This document shows, piece by piece, positions 14,847 through 25,147 of a stretch of DNA of 64,000 bases. Below the pieces are notes generated by a model, which worked only from the letters and a program-made list of their open reading frames with translations, was not told the origin of the DNA and did not search any database. Source of the stretch: Streptosporangiaceae bacterium (lineage in GTDB: Bacteria; Actinomycetota; Actinomycetes; Streptosporangiales; Streptosporangiaceae); NCBI GenBank assembly GCA_025964715.1, contig JAOPYH010000323.1:1-64000 (forward strand), written 5' to 3'. The position numbers and the translations under genes are program-made. The first letter of the stretch is position 1, and each line of letters starts with the position of its first letter.

Positions 14847-16094
14847 ATGGCACTAACACCCCCTGCACCTGAACTCGGACCCGCAAAGGCACTGATCTGC
14901 CGCGAGTGCGGTGAGACGGCCGAGCTCGGACCACGCTACGCGTGCGAGCAGTGTTTCGGTCCGCTCGAGATCTCCTATGACTTCGGCTCGCCGACCCGCG
15001 CGGACATCGAGGCCGGGCCGGCCAACATCTGGCGTTACCGCGGTCTGCTCCCGGTGCCGGCGAACGTCACCGAGACGCCGAACACCGAGCCGGGCTGGAC
15101 CCGGCTCGTGCGCGCCGACCATCTCGCCGAGTCCCTGGGGATGCGCGCCCTCTGGGTCAAGGACGACAGCGGCAACCCGACGCACTCCTTCAAGGACCGC
15201 GTCGTCGCGGTGGCGCTGGCCGCCGCTCGCGAGCTGGGCTTCAAGGTCCTGGCGTGCCCCTCCACCGGGAACCTGGCCAACGCGGTCGCCGCGGCCGCCG
15301 CGCGGGCCGGCATCCGTTCCGCGGTCTTCGTGCCCTCCAACCTCGAAGAGCAGAAGATCATCACGACGGCCGTCTACGGTGGCACCTTCGTCACGGTCGA
15401 CGGCAACTACGACGACGTCAACCGGCTGGCCTCCGAGATCGCCGGTGAGCAGGACGACTGGGCCTTCGTGAACGTGAACGTGCGGCCCTACTACGCCGAG
15501 GGCTCCAAGACCCTCGGTTATGAGATCGCCGAGCAGCTCGGCTGGCGGCTGCCGGACCAGATCGTGATCCCGGTGGCCTCCGGCTCTCAGCTCACCAAGA
15601 TCGACAAAGCCTTCCGGGAGTTCATCGAGCTCGGGCTGGTCGAGGACAAGCCCTACCGCGTGTTCGGCGCCCAGGCGCTCGGCTGCAACCCGATCGCCGC
15701 GGCCTTCAAGGCCGGGCACGACGTCGTACGGCCGGTCAAGCCCGACACGATCGCCAAGTCCCTGGCGATCGGCAACCCGGCCGACGGGCCGTATGTGCTG
15801 GACGTGGCACGCCGCACCGGCGGCGCGGTCGAGGACGTCACGGACGCCGAAATCGTCGAGGGCATCCAGTTGCTCGCGCGCACGGAGGGCATCTTCGGCG
15901 AGACCGCGGGCGGCGTCACGGTCGCGACCCTGCGCAAGCTCGTCCAGAGTGGTCAGCTCGATCCGGAGGCGGAGACGGTGATCATTAACTCCGGTGAGGG
16001 GCTGAAGACCCTGAACGCGGTGGAAGCGGTGGCCAAGCCGTCCGCCAACATCACGCCGTCCCTCGAAGCGTTCCGGTCCGCCGGGCTCATCTGA
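14847..16094 (+). CDS. thrC: threonine synthase
   Basis: A 415-residue PLP enzyme that turns O-phosphohomoserine into threonine. An N-terminal zinc-ribbon-like pair of CxxC motifs (Cys18/Cys21 and Cys33/Cys36: LICRECGE, YACEQCFG) is followed by the fold-type II PLP core with Lys116 in NPTHSFKDRVV, the substrate loop CPSTGNLANAVAAAAARAG and AGGVTVATLRKL. Length fits the long actinobacterial type. It is controlled by the SAM-I riboswitch just upstream: when SAM is plentiful, threonine synthase falls, leaving phosphohomoserine unused by this branch. The cysO-like gene follows 57 bases downstream and is probably in the same transcript. Confidence 0.93.
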   Translation: MALTPPAPELGPAKALICRECGETAELGPRYACEQCFGPLEISYDFGSPTRADIEAGPANIWRYRGLLPVPANVTETPNTEPGWTRLVRADHLAESLGMRALWVKDDSGNPTHSFKDRVVAVALAAARELGFKVLACPSTGNLANAVAAAAARAGIRSAVFVPSNLEEQKIITTAVYGGTFVTVDGNYDDVNRLASEIAGEQDDWAFVNVNVRPYYAEGSKTLGYEIAEQLGWRLPDQIVIPVASGSQLTKIDKAFREFIELGLVEDKPYRVFGAQALGCNPIAAAFKAGHDVVRPVKPDTIAKSLAIGNPADGPYVLDVARRTGGAVEDVTDAEIVEGIQLLARTEGIFGETAGGVTVATLRKLVQSGQLDPEAETVIINSGEGLKTLNAVEAVAKPSANITPSLEAFRSAGLI

Positions 16095-16151
16095 ACCGAT
16101 ATGTCGCGCGAGCCTCCGCTCGCAGAGTTTCTGAAAGTGAAGTGATCGCCA

Positions 16152-16430
16152 ATGAGCACGGTGTCCGTCCGAATCCCGACGATCCTGCGAAACTTCACCG
16201 GTGGCGAGTCCGAGGTCAAGGCGACCGGGGCCACACTGCGTGAGGTCCTCGCCGACCTCGACGCCAACCACGCCGGAATCTCGGCCCGGATCCTCGACGA
16301 CAACGGCAAGCTCCGCCGTTTCGTCAACGTCTATGTCGGCGACGAGGACGTCAGGTTCGCGGACGGCCTGGACACGCCCACCCCCGAGGGTGCCCAGGTA
16401 TCGGTGATCCCGGCCGTGGCCGGCGGCTGA
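16152..16430 (+). CDS. cysO: CysO-like ubiquitin-fold sulfur carrier protein
   Basis: A 92-residue MoaD/ThiS-family protein that ends in the Gly-Gly tail needed for thiocarboxylate formation (IPAVAGG). Features such as VSVRIPTILRNFTGG, LRRFVNVYVGDEDVRF and the VIPAVAGG end match mycobacterial CysO closely, as I recall that sequence. CysO hands sulfur to CysM to make cysteine from O-phosphoserine. Here the usual partners mec and cysM are not adjacent; instead it follows thrC under a SAM riboswitch. A hairpin terminator at 16454-16484 closes the unit. The serC gene, which makes phosphoserine, is elsewhere in the window. Confidence 0.85.
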   Translation: MSTVSVRIPTILRNFTGGESEVKATGATLREVLADLDANHAGISARILDDNGKLRRFVNVYVGDEDVRFADGLDTPTPEGAQVSVIPAVAGG

Positions 16431-16453
16431 GCCGCCGGACAAAGGCCGGCGTG

Positions 16454-16484
16454 CGCCCCGGATCGGCCTGGCCGGTCCGGGGCG
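16454..16484 (+). terminator. terminator of the thrC-cysO unit
   Basis: CGCCCCGGA (16454-16462) and TCCGGGGCG (16476-16484) form a perfect 9-bp stem 24 bases after the cysO stop, followed by TGCTCGTTT. Confidence 0.65.
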
Positions 16485-16509
16485 TGCTCGTTTCCCCCGG
16501 ATATGGCGG

Positions 16510-16782
16510 CCCGGTCACGCGCGTCACCACGCGGTCGACATGCAGGTGCCGATCGGCTGCGCGGGCGTCCCCGTCTATCCCGGCGACATCATCGTGGGAG
16601 ACGAAGAGGGCGTCGTGTGCGTGCCGCGGGAGCTCGCCGCTGAGATCGCGCAGGCGGCGGTGGACCAGGAGGAACTCGAGGAGTTCGTCCTCGCCGAGAT
16701 CGACGGGGATGCCCCGGTGCGCGGGACCTATCCGCCGGACGAGGCGACCCTCGCGCGCTACCGGGCCCAGCAGGCTAACTGA
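16510..16782 (+). pseudogene. C-terminal fragment of an RraA-like / HMG-aldolase family gene
   Basis: The frame reads HHAVDMQVPIGCAGVPVYPG then DIIVGDEEGVVCVP and a helical end with EELEEFVLAEIDGDAPVRG and YPPDEATLARY. This is the C-terminal half of RraA-like proteins, which include the 4-hydroxy-4-methyl-2-oxoglutarate aldolases; PGD-x-IVGD-x-(D/E)-GVV is their hallmark. The N-terminal half is absent, because the thrC-cysO terminator lies immediately upstream. No credible start exists except an internal ATG at 16540. It is gene debris rather than a working enzyme. Confidence 0.7.
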
Positions 16783-16845
16783 CCGGCATCTTCTTCAGCG
16801 AGCGCTCGATGTGGGCGGTCATCAATTCCGTTATTTCGGCACCAA
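16775..16845 (-). pseudogene. possible C-terminal tail of a GntR/FadR-type regulator
   Basis: The minus strand reads [20 protein letters not shown] followed by a stop at 16777-16775. Such a helix is typical of the end of FCD-domain GntR regulators, which often sit beside RraA and Ldh genes. Nothing further upstream on this strand looks like a regulator. The call is weak and the fragment partly overlaps the plus-strand Ldh remnant. Confidence 0.25.
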
Positions 16846-17108
16846 CCCGTGGTCCTTCGGCTTCCCCAGCGAGGGAGACCCGGTGATCGGTCGGGGACAC
16901 CGAGCCCACCGTCCTCGGTGCCCAGGTCGCCGGTGAGGGCGATCCCCGCGGCCGGGTGTCCGGCATGTTCGTCCTCGTGCCGGACCCGGCCGCCTTCGCC
17001 GGGGACGGCTACCCCGCTCTCGTCACGCCGGCCGCGGACGGGATCAGGCGGGCGCCCGAGCGTTTCGCCGTCCAGGTGCCCGAGGACCGGGACGCCGTCG
17101 CGGGATAG
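16811..17108 (+). pseudogene. fragments of an Ldh-family (malate/lactate) dehydrogenase
   Basis: Two pieces in different frames belong to the Ldh oxidoreductase family. The first, at about 16811-16885, reads [20 protein letters not shown], the substrate/cofactor segment of such enzymes. The second, about 16905 to the TAG at 17106-17108, reads [20 protein letters not shown] then [18 protein letters not shown], as in the C-terminal part. The start and the large middle section are missing. Together with the adjoining RraA piece this looks like the remains of a catabolic operon. Confidence 0.6.
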
Positions 17109-17358
17109 TCCGTCACCGCGGTGGCCGCGCGGGCGACGGCCTGTCCGGTCATGTCCGTACATCCGCCGAGCTCGGCCTTCGAGCCGTGACCATTACCGGC
17201 CGTTCGCTCCTTCGGCCCGGGGGACCGCCGCTATGGTCGTCCCCGATCGCCGCGGGGGCAGGCAGCCCCGGGGTCTGATCGGCGGGCCTCGCGGTAGCAG
17301 GGGTGTGGCCCGAGAGGCAGCCGTGGTCGCGAGGCCGCGGTCGGTCGGCAGGATGGGT

Positions 17359-17559
17359 ATGGCGCAAGGCACTGTGAAGTGGTTCAACGCGGACAAGGGC
17401 TACGGCTTCATCGCCGTCGATGACGGCCAGGACGTGTTCGTGCACTACTCCGCGATTCAGTCGGACGGCTACCGCAGTCTCGAGCAGGGACAGCGGGTCG
17501 AATTCGAGATCACGCAAAGCGACCGGGGCCCCCAGGCGGACGTCGTACGCGGCGTCTGA
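17359..17559 (+). CDS. cold-shock domain protein (CspA family)
   Basis: A 66-residue single cold-shock domain. It carries both RNA-binding motifs: KGYGFI (RNP1) and DVFVHY (RNP2), after the standard opening [14 protein letters not shown]. These proteins bind single-stranded RNA or DNA and act as RNA chaperones. The ATG at 17359 is preferred (AGGATGGGT just upstream); one at 17353 is in frame. The 250 bases upstream contain no gene and probably hold a long leader as in other csp genes. A hairpin terminator follows at once. Confidence 0.93.
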   Translation: MAQGTVKWFNADKGYGFIAVDDGQDVFVHYSAIQSDGYRSLEQGQRVEFEITQSDRGPQADVVRGV

Positions 17560-17570
17560 CCGGACGTGCG

Positions 17571-17604
17571 GAAGGGCCTGACCCCCCTAGGGGCCGGGCC
17601 CTTC
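17571..17604 (+). terminator. terminator after the cold-shock gene
   Basis: GAAGGGCC (17571-17578) pairs with GGCCCTTC (17597-17604) around a GC-rich loop, 11 bases after the stop codon. Confidence 0.65.
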
Positions 17605-17725
17605 GGCGTGTCCGGGACGGCCCCGGCGCCGGGCGGCCGAGGCACTCGAGCGCCGCGGCGTCCCTCCCCGTGGCCAGGTGAGACTCCGGGGATTGAGCGA
17701 TTATGCCTGGTGAGGATGGGTCACG

Positions 17726-17752
17726 TTTGCACTCGCAGGAGTAGAGTGCTAA
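17726..17752. promoter_or_regulatory. CIRCE element 1 (HrcA operator) of groEL
   Basis: TTTGCACTC, nine bases, GAGTGCTAA. This fits the CIRCE consensus (TTAGCACTC-N9-GAGTGCTAA) with two mismatches in the left arm. It is the upstream one of two boxes in the 311-bp gap before groEL. Confidence 0.9.
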
Positions 17753-17759
17753 ACAGTCG

Positions 17760-19541
<1,782 letters not shown>

Positions 19542-19566
19542 CCAAGTTCACGTCGAAGGAATTCGC

Positions 19567-19600
19567 AAAGGGGGCGGTCCCGTTCGGGGCCGCCCCCTTT
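19567..19600 (+). terminator. strong terminator after groEL
   Basis: AAAGGGGGCGG (19567-19577) and CCGCCCCCTTT (19590-19600) form a perfect 11-bp stem with a 12-nt loop and a short T run inside the stem end. Confidence 0.9.
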
Positions 19601-19690
19601 CGCATCGGCTCACCGGCCGGATGGACGGGTTCGGCGGGTGTGGTGCCGTGGAAGGTTTAGCCGAGGGCGCCTCGACGGTACGTTCCGGGC

Positions 19691-20050
19691 GTGCGCGCGT
19701 CTCCACGACATTCCACTGGCCGGTGGATATCACCGGCGATACCGGCGGTGGCCAACTGCGCGCTGGCCGCGCTCTGGGGATTCTCGACCGTGGGCGGCTG
19801 GGGTGAGGCGGCCTTCTGCGGCAAGAAGGGAGCGATCCCGGAGGGGCCGTGCGCCGCGGGCCTCGAGGACGCGGTGGCCGTGTCGACGGCCCCGGCTGCT
19901 TTAGCCGTGGTGATCGCGCTCAGCGCGTGGGCTCTGCCACGGATCCGGCGCCACGACAGCCGGCTCGAGGGCGTGCTGACCGTCTCGGCGTTCATCTGGC
20001 TGGCGGCCGAGGGCGTGTTGTTCATTGGCGGCATGCTCTCCCAGCCCTGA
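19691..20050 (+). CDS. small membrane protein, function unknown
   Basis: A 119-residue protein from a GTG at 19691; a GTG at 19748 (VANCALAALWGF) is an alternative start and gives a cleaner membrane protein. Three hydrophobic stretches are visible: CALAALWGFSTVGG, VSTAPAALAVVIALSAWAL and LTVSAFIWLAAEGVLFIGG. Two cysteines (FCGKKG, EGPCAAG) lie in the first loop and could form a disulfide outside. I do not recognise the family. It converges with the Nudix gene, nine bases away. Confidence 0.55.
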   Translation: MRASPRHSTGRWISPAIPAVANCALAALWGFSTVGGWGEAAFCGKKGAIPEGPCAAGLEDAVAVSTAPAALAVVIALSAWALPRIRRHDSRLEGVLTVSAFIWLAAEGVLFIGGMLSQP

Positions 20051-20059
20051 GCTCCCGTC

Positions 20060-20470
20060 TCACAGACCCGGGGCCGGGTCTTCCAGCAGGTGGTGCTCCA
20101 GGGCCAGGTCCAGCGCGAGACGGCTCGCCGGAGCGAGCAGCTTCCGCTCGTCCGGGCCGACCAGGACGCACTCGTCGATCTCACCGCCGGCGGTCGGCAT
20201 GCCGGTGTGCGCGGCGGTGAAGCAGGCCATGCGGACGCGGACGCCGTCCGGCTGATCGTGCGCCGGGGCCTCGATGACCCCGAGTGGGCGTAGCGTTCCG
20301 GTTCGCAACTCCACGCCCACTTCCTCCCGTACCTCCCGGGACAGCGCGGCCCAGTCGCCCTCGCCCGGCTCCCGTTTGCCACCGGGCAGATAGAGCAGGT
20401 CGCGGCCGCGGGCGCGTACGGCCAGCATCTTGCCGTCGACGGCATGCACCCAGGCCACCACATCGAGCAT
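20060..20470 (-). CDS. Nudix hydrolase
   Basis: A 136-residue single Nudix domain. The Nudix box is complete: GKREPGEGDWAALSREVREE then VGVEL, giving G-x5-E-x7-REVxEExGV. These enzymes cleave nucleoside diphosphates linked to another moiety, often oxidised nucleotides. Start ATG at 20470 (MLDVVAWVHAVDGKML). It lies eight bases downstream of the XPB-type helicase gene on the same strand, so a shared transcript with DNA-repair genes is likely. The exact substrate is unknown. Confidence 0.88.
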   Translation of the reverse strand: MLDVVAWVHAVDGKMLAVRARGRDLLYLPGGKREPGEGDWAALSREVREEVGVELRTGTLRPLGVIEAPAHDQPDGVRVRMACFTAAHTGMPTAGGEIDECVLVGPDERKLLAPASRLALDLALEHHLLEDPAPGL

Positions 20471-20478
20471 GGGACGCC

Positions 20479-22131
20479 TCAGATCTCCTCGCCGGCCAGC
20501 ACGGCCTCGGAGTCGACGATGCGGTAGGCGTAGCCCTGCTCGGCGAGGAAGCGCTGCCGGTGCGCGGCATAGTCCTGATCGAGGGTGTCTCGCGATACGA
20601 CGGCGTAGAAACGGGCGCCGCCTCCGGAGGCCTTGGGCCGGAGCACGCGGCCGAGCCGCTGGGCCTCCTCCTGCCGGGAGCCGAACGCACCGGAGATCTG
20701 GATCGCGATGGAGGCCTCGGGCAGGTCGATGGAGAAGTTGGCCACCTTGGAGACGACCAGGCACGAGATCTCGCCGGAGCGGAATGCGTCGAACAGCCGC
20801 TCCCGTTCGCGGATCTTAGTCTCACCCTTGATGACCGGCGCATCGAGGCGTTCGGACAGCTCGTCGAGCTGATCGATGTACTGGCCGATGACCAGTGTCT
20901 GCTCGCCGGCGTGCCGGTTGACCAGGGCCTCTACGACGTCGTTCTTGGTCTCCGTCGTCGCGCAGAAGCGGTAGCGCTCCTCCGGCTCCGCCGTCGCATA
21001 GGCCAGCCGCTCGGATTCGGTGAGGGTGACCCTCACCTCGACGCAGTCCGCCGGGGCGATCCAGCCCTGCGTCTCCATCTCCTTCCACGGCACGTCGAAG
21101 CGCTTCGGCCCGATGAGCGAGAAGACGTCGCCCTCGCGGCCGTCCTCCCGTACGAGGGTCGCCGTGAGACCGAGGCGGCGGCGCGCCTGCAGATCGGCGG
21201 TCATGCGGAAGATCGGCGCGGGCAGCAGGTGCACCTCGTCGTAGACGACGAGGCCCCAGTCGCGCGCGTCGAACAGCTCGAGGTGCCGATAGGAGCCCTG
21301 GCGCCGCGTCGACATGATCTGGTACGTGGCGATGGTGACCGGACGAACCTGTTTCTTGGTCCCCGTGTACTCACCGATCTCGTCCTCGGTCAGGGAGGTG
21401 CGCTTGAGCAGTTCCTGCTTCCACTGGTGGGCCGAGACGGTGTTGGTCACCAGGATGAGGGTCGTCGCCCCGGCGTGCGCCATCGCGGCCGCGCCCACGA
21501 TCGTCTTGCCGGCGCCGCAGGGCAGGACCACGACCCCCGAGCCCCCGTGCCAGAAGGCGTCCGCGGCGTGCTTCTGATAGGGCCGCAGCTCCCAGCCGTC
21601 CTCGGCCAGCGTGATCGGGTGCGCCTCACCGTCGACGTAGCCCGCCAGGTCCTCGGCAGGCCAGCCCAGCTTGAGGAGGGCCTGCTTGAGCGTGCCCCGC
21701 TCGGAGGGATGGACCGCCACCGTGTCCGGGCTCACCCGGGTGCCGAGCAGGCCCTTGATCTTTTTGGCCCGCAGGACTTCCTCGAGCACGGCCCGGTCGG
21801 TCGATACGAGCACGAGGCCGTCCGACGGGTGCTTCTCCAGCCGCAGCCGTCCGTACCGTCCCATCGTGTCAGCCACGTCGACCAGCAGCGCGTGGGGCAC
21901 GGGGTAGCGCGAGAACTTCAGAAGCGCGTCGATCACCTGCTCGGCGTCGTGGCCGGCCGCACGGGCGTTCCACAGTGCGAGCGGGGTGATCCGGTAGGTG
22001 TGGACATGCTCGGGCGCCCGCTCGAGTTCCGCGAACGGGGCGATCTCCCGGCGGCACTGGTCGGCGAGGTCATGGTCGACCTCGAGCAGCAGGGTCTTGT
22101 CGGATTGAACGATGAGCGGACCGTCGGTCAC
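20479..22131 (-). CDS. XPB/ERCC3-type DNA repair helicase
   Basis: A 550-residue superfamily 2 helicase related to eukaryotic XPB. The GTG at 22131 (VTDGPLIVQSDKTLLLEVDH) is chosen for its upstream AAAGG; the frame opens nine codons earlier. An N-terminal damage-recognition-like domain (1-170) is followed by Walker A (LPCGAGKTIVGAA), the DEVH box (VVYDEVHLLPA), the XPB-specific RED motif (TATLVREDGRE) and the C-terminal helicase half ending QRLGRVLRPKASGGG. It unwinds DNA in repair or transcription. The Helicase_C_3 protein two genes upstream is its usual actinobacterial neighbour, as in mycobacteria. Confidence 0.93.
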   Translation of the reverse strand: MTDGPLIVQSDKTLLLEVDHDLADQCRREIAPFAELERAPEHVHTYRITPLALWNARAAGHDAEQVIDALLKFSRYPVPHALLVDVADTMGRYGRLRLEKHPSDGLVLVSTDRAVLEEVLRAKKIKGLLGTRVSPDTVAVHPSERGTLKQALLKLGWPAEDLAGYVDGEAHPITLAEDGWELRPYQKHAADAFWHGGSGVVVLPCGAGKTIVGAAAMAHAGATTLILVTNTVSAHQWKQELLKRTSLTEDEIGEYTGTKKQVRPVTIATYQIMSTRRQGSYRHLELFDARDWGLVVYDEVHLLPAPIFRMTADLQARRRLGLTATLVREDGREGDVFSLIGPKRFDVPWKEMETQGWIAPADCVEVRVTLTESERLAYATAEPEERYRFCATTETKNDVVEALVNRHAGEQTLVIGQYIDQLDELSERLDAPVIKGETKIRERERLFDAFRSGEISCLVVSKVANFSIDLPEASIAIQISGAFGSRQEEAQRLGRVLRPKASGGGARFYAVVSRDTLDQDYAAHRQRFLAEQGYAYRIVDSEAVLAGEEI

Positions 22132-22221
22132 TGGCTGCCTTTCCACTGAGGACACCAAGTGTGCAACAGCGGGGAAGCCCCTGTGTCTTCCCGCGCGGTC
22201 CTGAATGGGAAGCGACCGGAC

Positions 22222-22662
22222 TCAGAAGCTGTTGGCCGGGGTCGACGTCGCGGTGTGATCACTCAAACCGCCGAGGAGGGCGAGGATGACGAACGCGGCG
22301 ATGCCCAGGACGAAGGACACACCACAGATCACCCAGCTCCAGACCATGAGCCGGCGGGCCGACTCCGGGTTGGTCGAGGTCCGGCTCGTGGCCATCGCCG
22401 ACGTCACGATCCCCGGGATGGCCAGGGGGTTGCAGCAGAACAGGACCAGCAGCACGTTACAGACCAGCGCCGCGATCGCGGGGCCCGTGCTCATGTGGCC
22501 CGCGCTCATGTGGCTCTGGGGCGCCCCCAGTGGGCCATAGCCGTGACCCCGCTGAGCATAGGGATCCTGCCCCGCGTGCTGGGCGTAGTCGCCCTGCGGA
22601 TCCCAGCCCGGCCGGCCGTAGGGATCCCGCCACCCCGGAGGCTGGCCGCCGTAGCCACTCAA
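22222..22662 (-). CDS. small two-helix membrane protein, DUF4190-like
   Basis: A 146-residue protein that starts with TTG at 22662, seven bases after GGAGG. Residues 1-55 are a Gly/Tyr/Pro-rich soluble segment (GYGGQPPGWRDPYGRPGW). Two membrane helices follow, AIAALVCNVLLVLFCCNPLA and VWSWVICGVSFVLGIAAFVI, linked by a basic loop. This is the DUF4190 / CD225-like arrangement common in actinobacteria; its role is unknown. It sits between the two helicase-family genes on the same strand. Confidence 0.7.
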   Translation of the reverse strand: MSGYGGQPPGWRDPYGRPGWDPQGDYAQHAGQDPYAQRGHGYGPLGAPQSHMSAGHMSTGPAIAALVCNVLLVLFCCNPLAIPGIVTSAMATSRTSTNPESARRLMVWSWVICGVSFVLGIAAFVILALLGGLSDHTATSTPANSF

Positions 22663-22729
22663 AACAGGCCTCCGCCCCTCGATCGAGACACGAAGATTAC
22701 TCCCGGCCGGCGCCTATGTGGAGGCCGGG

Positions 22730-25084
22730 TCACGGCGCTGATCGGGCGGTGCCTTCGACCTCGGCGATGCCGGTGATGCGGTGGAGGGCGAAGCGCTGCA
22801 CCGAGGCCCGGGTGGCGTCGTAGGCGGTGAGGAAGCCGCCCTCGACCCGGGCCGGCTCGACGATCCGGCTGGACGCCTGCCCCTGCTGGTCGAGATAGCC
22901 GATCCACACCCGTGCGCCGCGTTCCATGGCGCCGCGCAGCTCGTCCACCGTGGCCATGGACGGTGTACGGGGGGGCGCCGCGGTGGGGGGCAGCAGCCGC
23001 GCGGCCTCCTCGCCCGCGCGCAGGGCGCGTACAGCCGCCACGATCACGGATCCGTCGACCGACAGTCGCGCGGTCTCCGCGGCCGTGTCCTGGTAGAGCG
23101 CCGCGGACCGTTCCGCGCGGTGCGCGTCCGGCCTGGTGATCACCACCCCGCCCTCCGCGGACTCGGCGACCGGCGCGAACCCCATGCTCCGCAGTGCATC
23201 GAGCAGCTCGGGCCGTGCCAGGCGCGAGGCGATCACGGTCGGGGCCAGGCGGTGCAGCCGGAGCGCCACCGCTCTCCGGTCGGCCATGAGCTCGTCCAGC
23301 ACGGCGGCGTCGTCGGTTCGCACGTACGAGGAGGCGATGCCGACGCGCAGGTGACCGTGGCGGCGGCCGACATCCTCGATCAGGTAGGTCAGGGGCTGGG
23401 GGACCGGCGTGGTCGAGTGCCTGGTGAGCAGGTCGCTGAGCTCGGAGGCGGTACGGCCGGCGTCGAGCGCTCGCCGCACCGACTCGGGGGTGAAGCGGAA
23501 GACCGTGGCGCCACCGGTGGACTCCACGTCGGCCATCAGGGCGAGATCCCTCGCCAGTTCGGTGACGAGCGGCCCAGGGGCCACCGCTGTGAGGTCCGCC
23601 TGGATCAACACATGGTCGACGGGGTTCGGAAGGACCTTGGTGAGCTCGTCGGCCGGGTCCTGTCCGGACAGCAGTGCCCGGGCGTGGGTCGACAGGGCAC
23701 CGAGCCCGGTGAGGCCGAGGACCTCGGCCTCGCGGAGCGTCCAGCCGATCAGCCGATCGCGGAGCAGGCGCCCGCGCCGCGGCTCACGCCACGCCAGATG
23801 CTCGCGTACGGTGTCCGCGGCCGGTGAGGCCGAGGTCTCGGCCAGCGCGCGCAGCGTGGCCCTGCGCGTCTCCGCGGCCACGGTCCGTACGGATTCGTCG
23901 GCCAGCGCGTTGACCGTCTTGTCCCTGCTGTCCCGCTCGCCGGCCAGCCCGGCGACCCGGCCGGTGTTCAGCCACGCGGTGACGAGATCGTTCCACCGCG
24001 TCGCGACGTCGCGCATGCGCCACAGGTCATAGCGGCTGGTGGGCAGCCACTCGGCGTCCGCGTCGCGGGTCCGGGTGAGCAGCCCGGCGGCGTAGGCCAC
24101 CTCGATCAGGAGCGCGGCGACCCACTGTTCGACGTCCGCCAGGGCCGCGGTGGTGCGCAGGTCCCGCACGCTCAGGCCACCGCTGCGCAGCACCGCAGGA
24201 GGCTCGACCCCCCACCGTTCCAGCACGTCCTCGACCAGGCGTACGACCGTGAAGGCCTGCCCACCGGCCGTACGGTCGACCAGCCCAGCCTCCCGCACGG
24301 ACCCGTCGAGCGGCGGCGGCTCGGCGGTCAGCTCCCGGAAGATCCGGTCCTCCCGCAGATGCAGGGCCACTTCCCGTGGCAGGGTGACCGTACGGTCGTC
24401 CGTGGCGGCCAGCAGACCGCGGGCCAGCAACTGCTCGATCGGACTGTTGGCGGTGTCGACGCGGACCGCCCGCCTGGCGTTGTCCACCCGTCCGACGGGT
24501 GGTCCCCAGGTGAGCTCGTTGAGCGCGGCGCCGGCCGCCGGGCCGGCCGCCTCGATCAGGTCGGCGGGAGCGGACAGCCGCTCGGTCAGCATGGCGGTCA
24601 TCTCGGCCGGGTCGGCGAAGGCCGTGGGGGCCGGCAGGCCCAGTGCGTCGATGAGCGCGCGCAGCCGGTCCACGGGGTAGGAGGCGAATGCCTCCCGGGC
24701 GGGTGGTCCCAGGCCCGCGGGATGCGGGAAGGCCTGCCGCACTCCCGGTGCGGTGCGCAGCGCCGCCTCCTCACCCCAGGCCAGGCCCGTCGCGCGGAGC
24801 CGGTCGACCACCTTGCGGACCTCGCGTTCGGAAACGCCGCGGAGCTGGCCGACGAGGGCCTGCCAGGCCACCGGCTGGGACAGGACCAGGAGCGTTTCGA
24901 GCACGTTGAGCGTGAACTGGTCCAGCCGGTCGAGGGCACGCGAGACGGAGGAAGCGGCCGCGGCCCGGGCCGCGAGGGCACCGAGATCGGCGGGAACGGG
25001 GGTCATCAACTCCGGCCGCAGGGCGAGCATGGTGCGCAGGTCATCGTCACTGCGCGCTCGCAACCAATCCGCGTAGGAGTCCAT
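22730..25084 (-). CDS. Helicase_C_3 (XPB/Ssl2-like N-terminal domain) protein
   Basis: A 784-residue protein without Walker motifs. The N-terminal third is helical with winged-helix features (LDQFTLNVLETLLVLSQPVA, GVSEREVRKVVDRLRATGLA). The C-terminal part (about 450-680: VLIQADLTAVAPGPLVTELA, ESTGGATVFRFTPESVRRAL, TYLIEDVGRRHGHLRVGIAS) matches the helicase C-terminal domain-3 family. It ends with a WYL-like segment (WIGYLDQQGQASSRIVEPAR). Mycobacterium tuberculosis has the same pair (Rv0861c/Rv0862c, from memory). A partner role for the XPB helicase is inferred from this conserved pairing. Confidence 0.85.
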   Translation of the reverse strand: MDSYADWLRARSDDDLRTMLALRPELMTPVPADLGALAARAAAASSVSRALDRLDQFTLNVLETLLVLSQPVAWQALVGQLRGVSEREVRKVVDRLRATGLAWGEEAALRTAPGVRQAFPHPAGLGPPAREAFASYPVDRLRALIDALGLPAPTAFADPAEMTAMLTERLSAPADLIEAAGPAAGAALNELTWGPPVGRVDNARRAVRVDTANSPIEQLLARGLLAATDDRTVTLPREVALHLREDRIFRELTAEPPPLDGSVREAGLVDRTAGGQAFTVVRLVEDVLERWGVEPPAVLRSGGLSVRDLRTTAALADVEQWVAALLIEVAYAAGLLTRTRDADAEWLPTSRYDLWRMRDVATRWNDLVTAWLNTGRVAGLAGERDSRDKTVNALADESVRTVAAETRRATLRALAETSASPAADTVREHLAWREPRRGRLLRDRLIGWTLREAEVLGLTGLGALSTHARALLSGQDPADELTKVLPNPVDHVLIQADLTAVAPGPLVTELARDLALMADVESTGGATVFRFTPESVRRALDAGRTASELSDLLTRHSTTPVPQPLTYLIEDVGRRHGHLRVGIASSYVRTDDAAVLDELMADRRAVALRLHRLAPTVIASRLARPELLDALRSMGFAPVAESAEGGVVITRPDAHRAERSAALYQDTAAETARLSVDGSVIVAAVRALRAGEEAARLLPPTAAPPRTPSMATVDELRGAMERGARVWIGYLDQQGQASSRIVEPARVEGGFLTAYDATRASVQRFALHRITGIAEVEGTARSAP

Positions 25085-25147
25085 CCGTACAAAGGTAGCC
25101 GGGCGGCGAAGTCCTCAGGTGCCGGGCCATCGCCCGGCTCGCGGCCG

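Noticed and set aside
20284-22149. 621-residue plus-strand open frame over the XPB helicase
   Set aside because: Antisense to a gene with all helicase motifs; composition is typical of a mirror frame.
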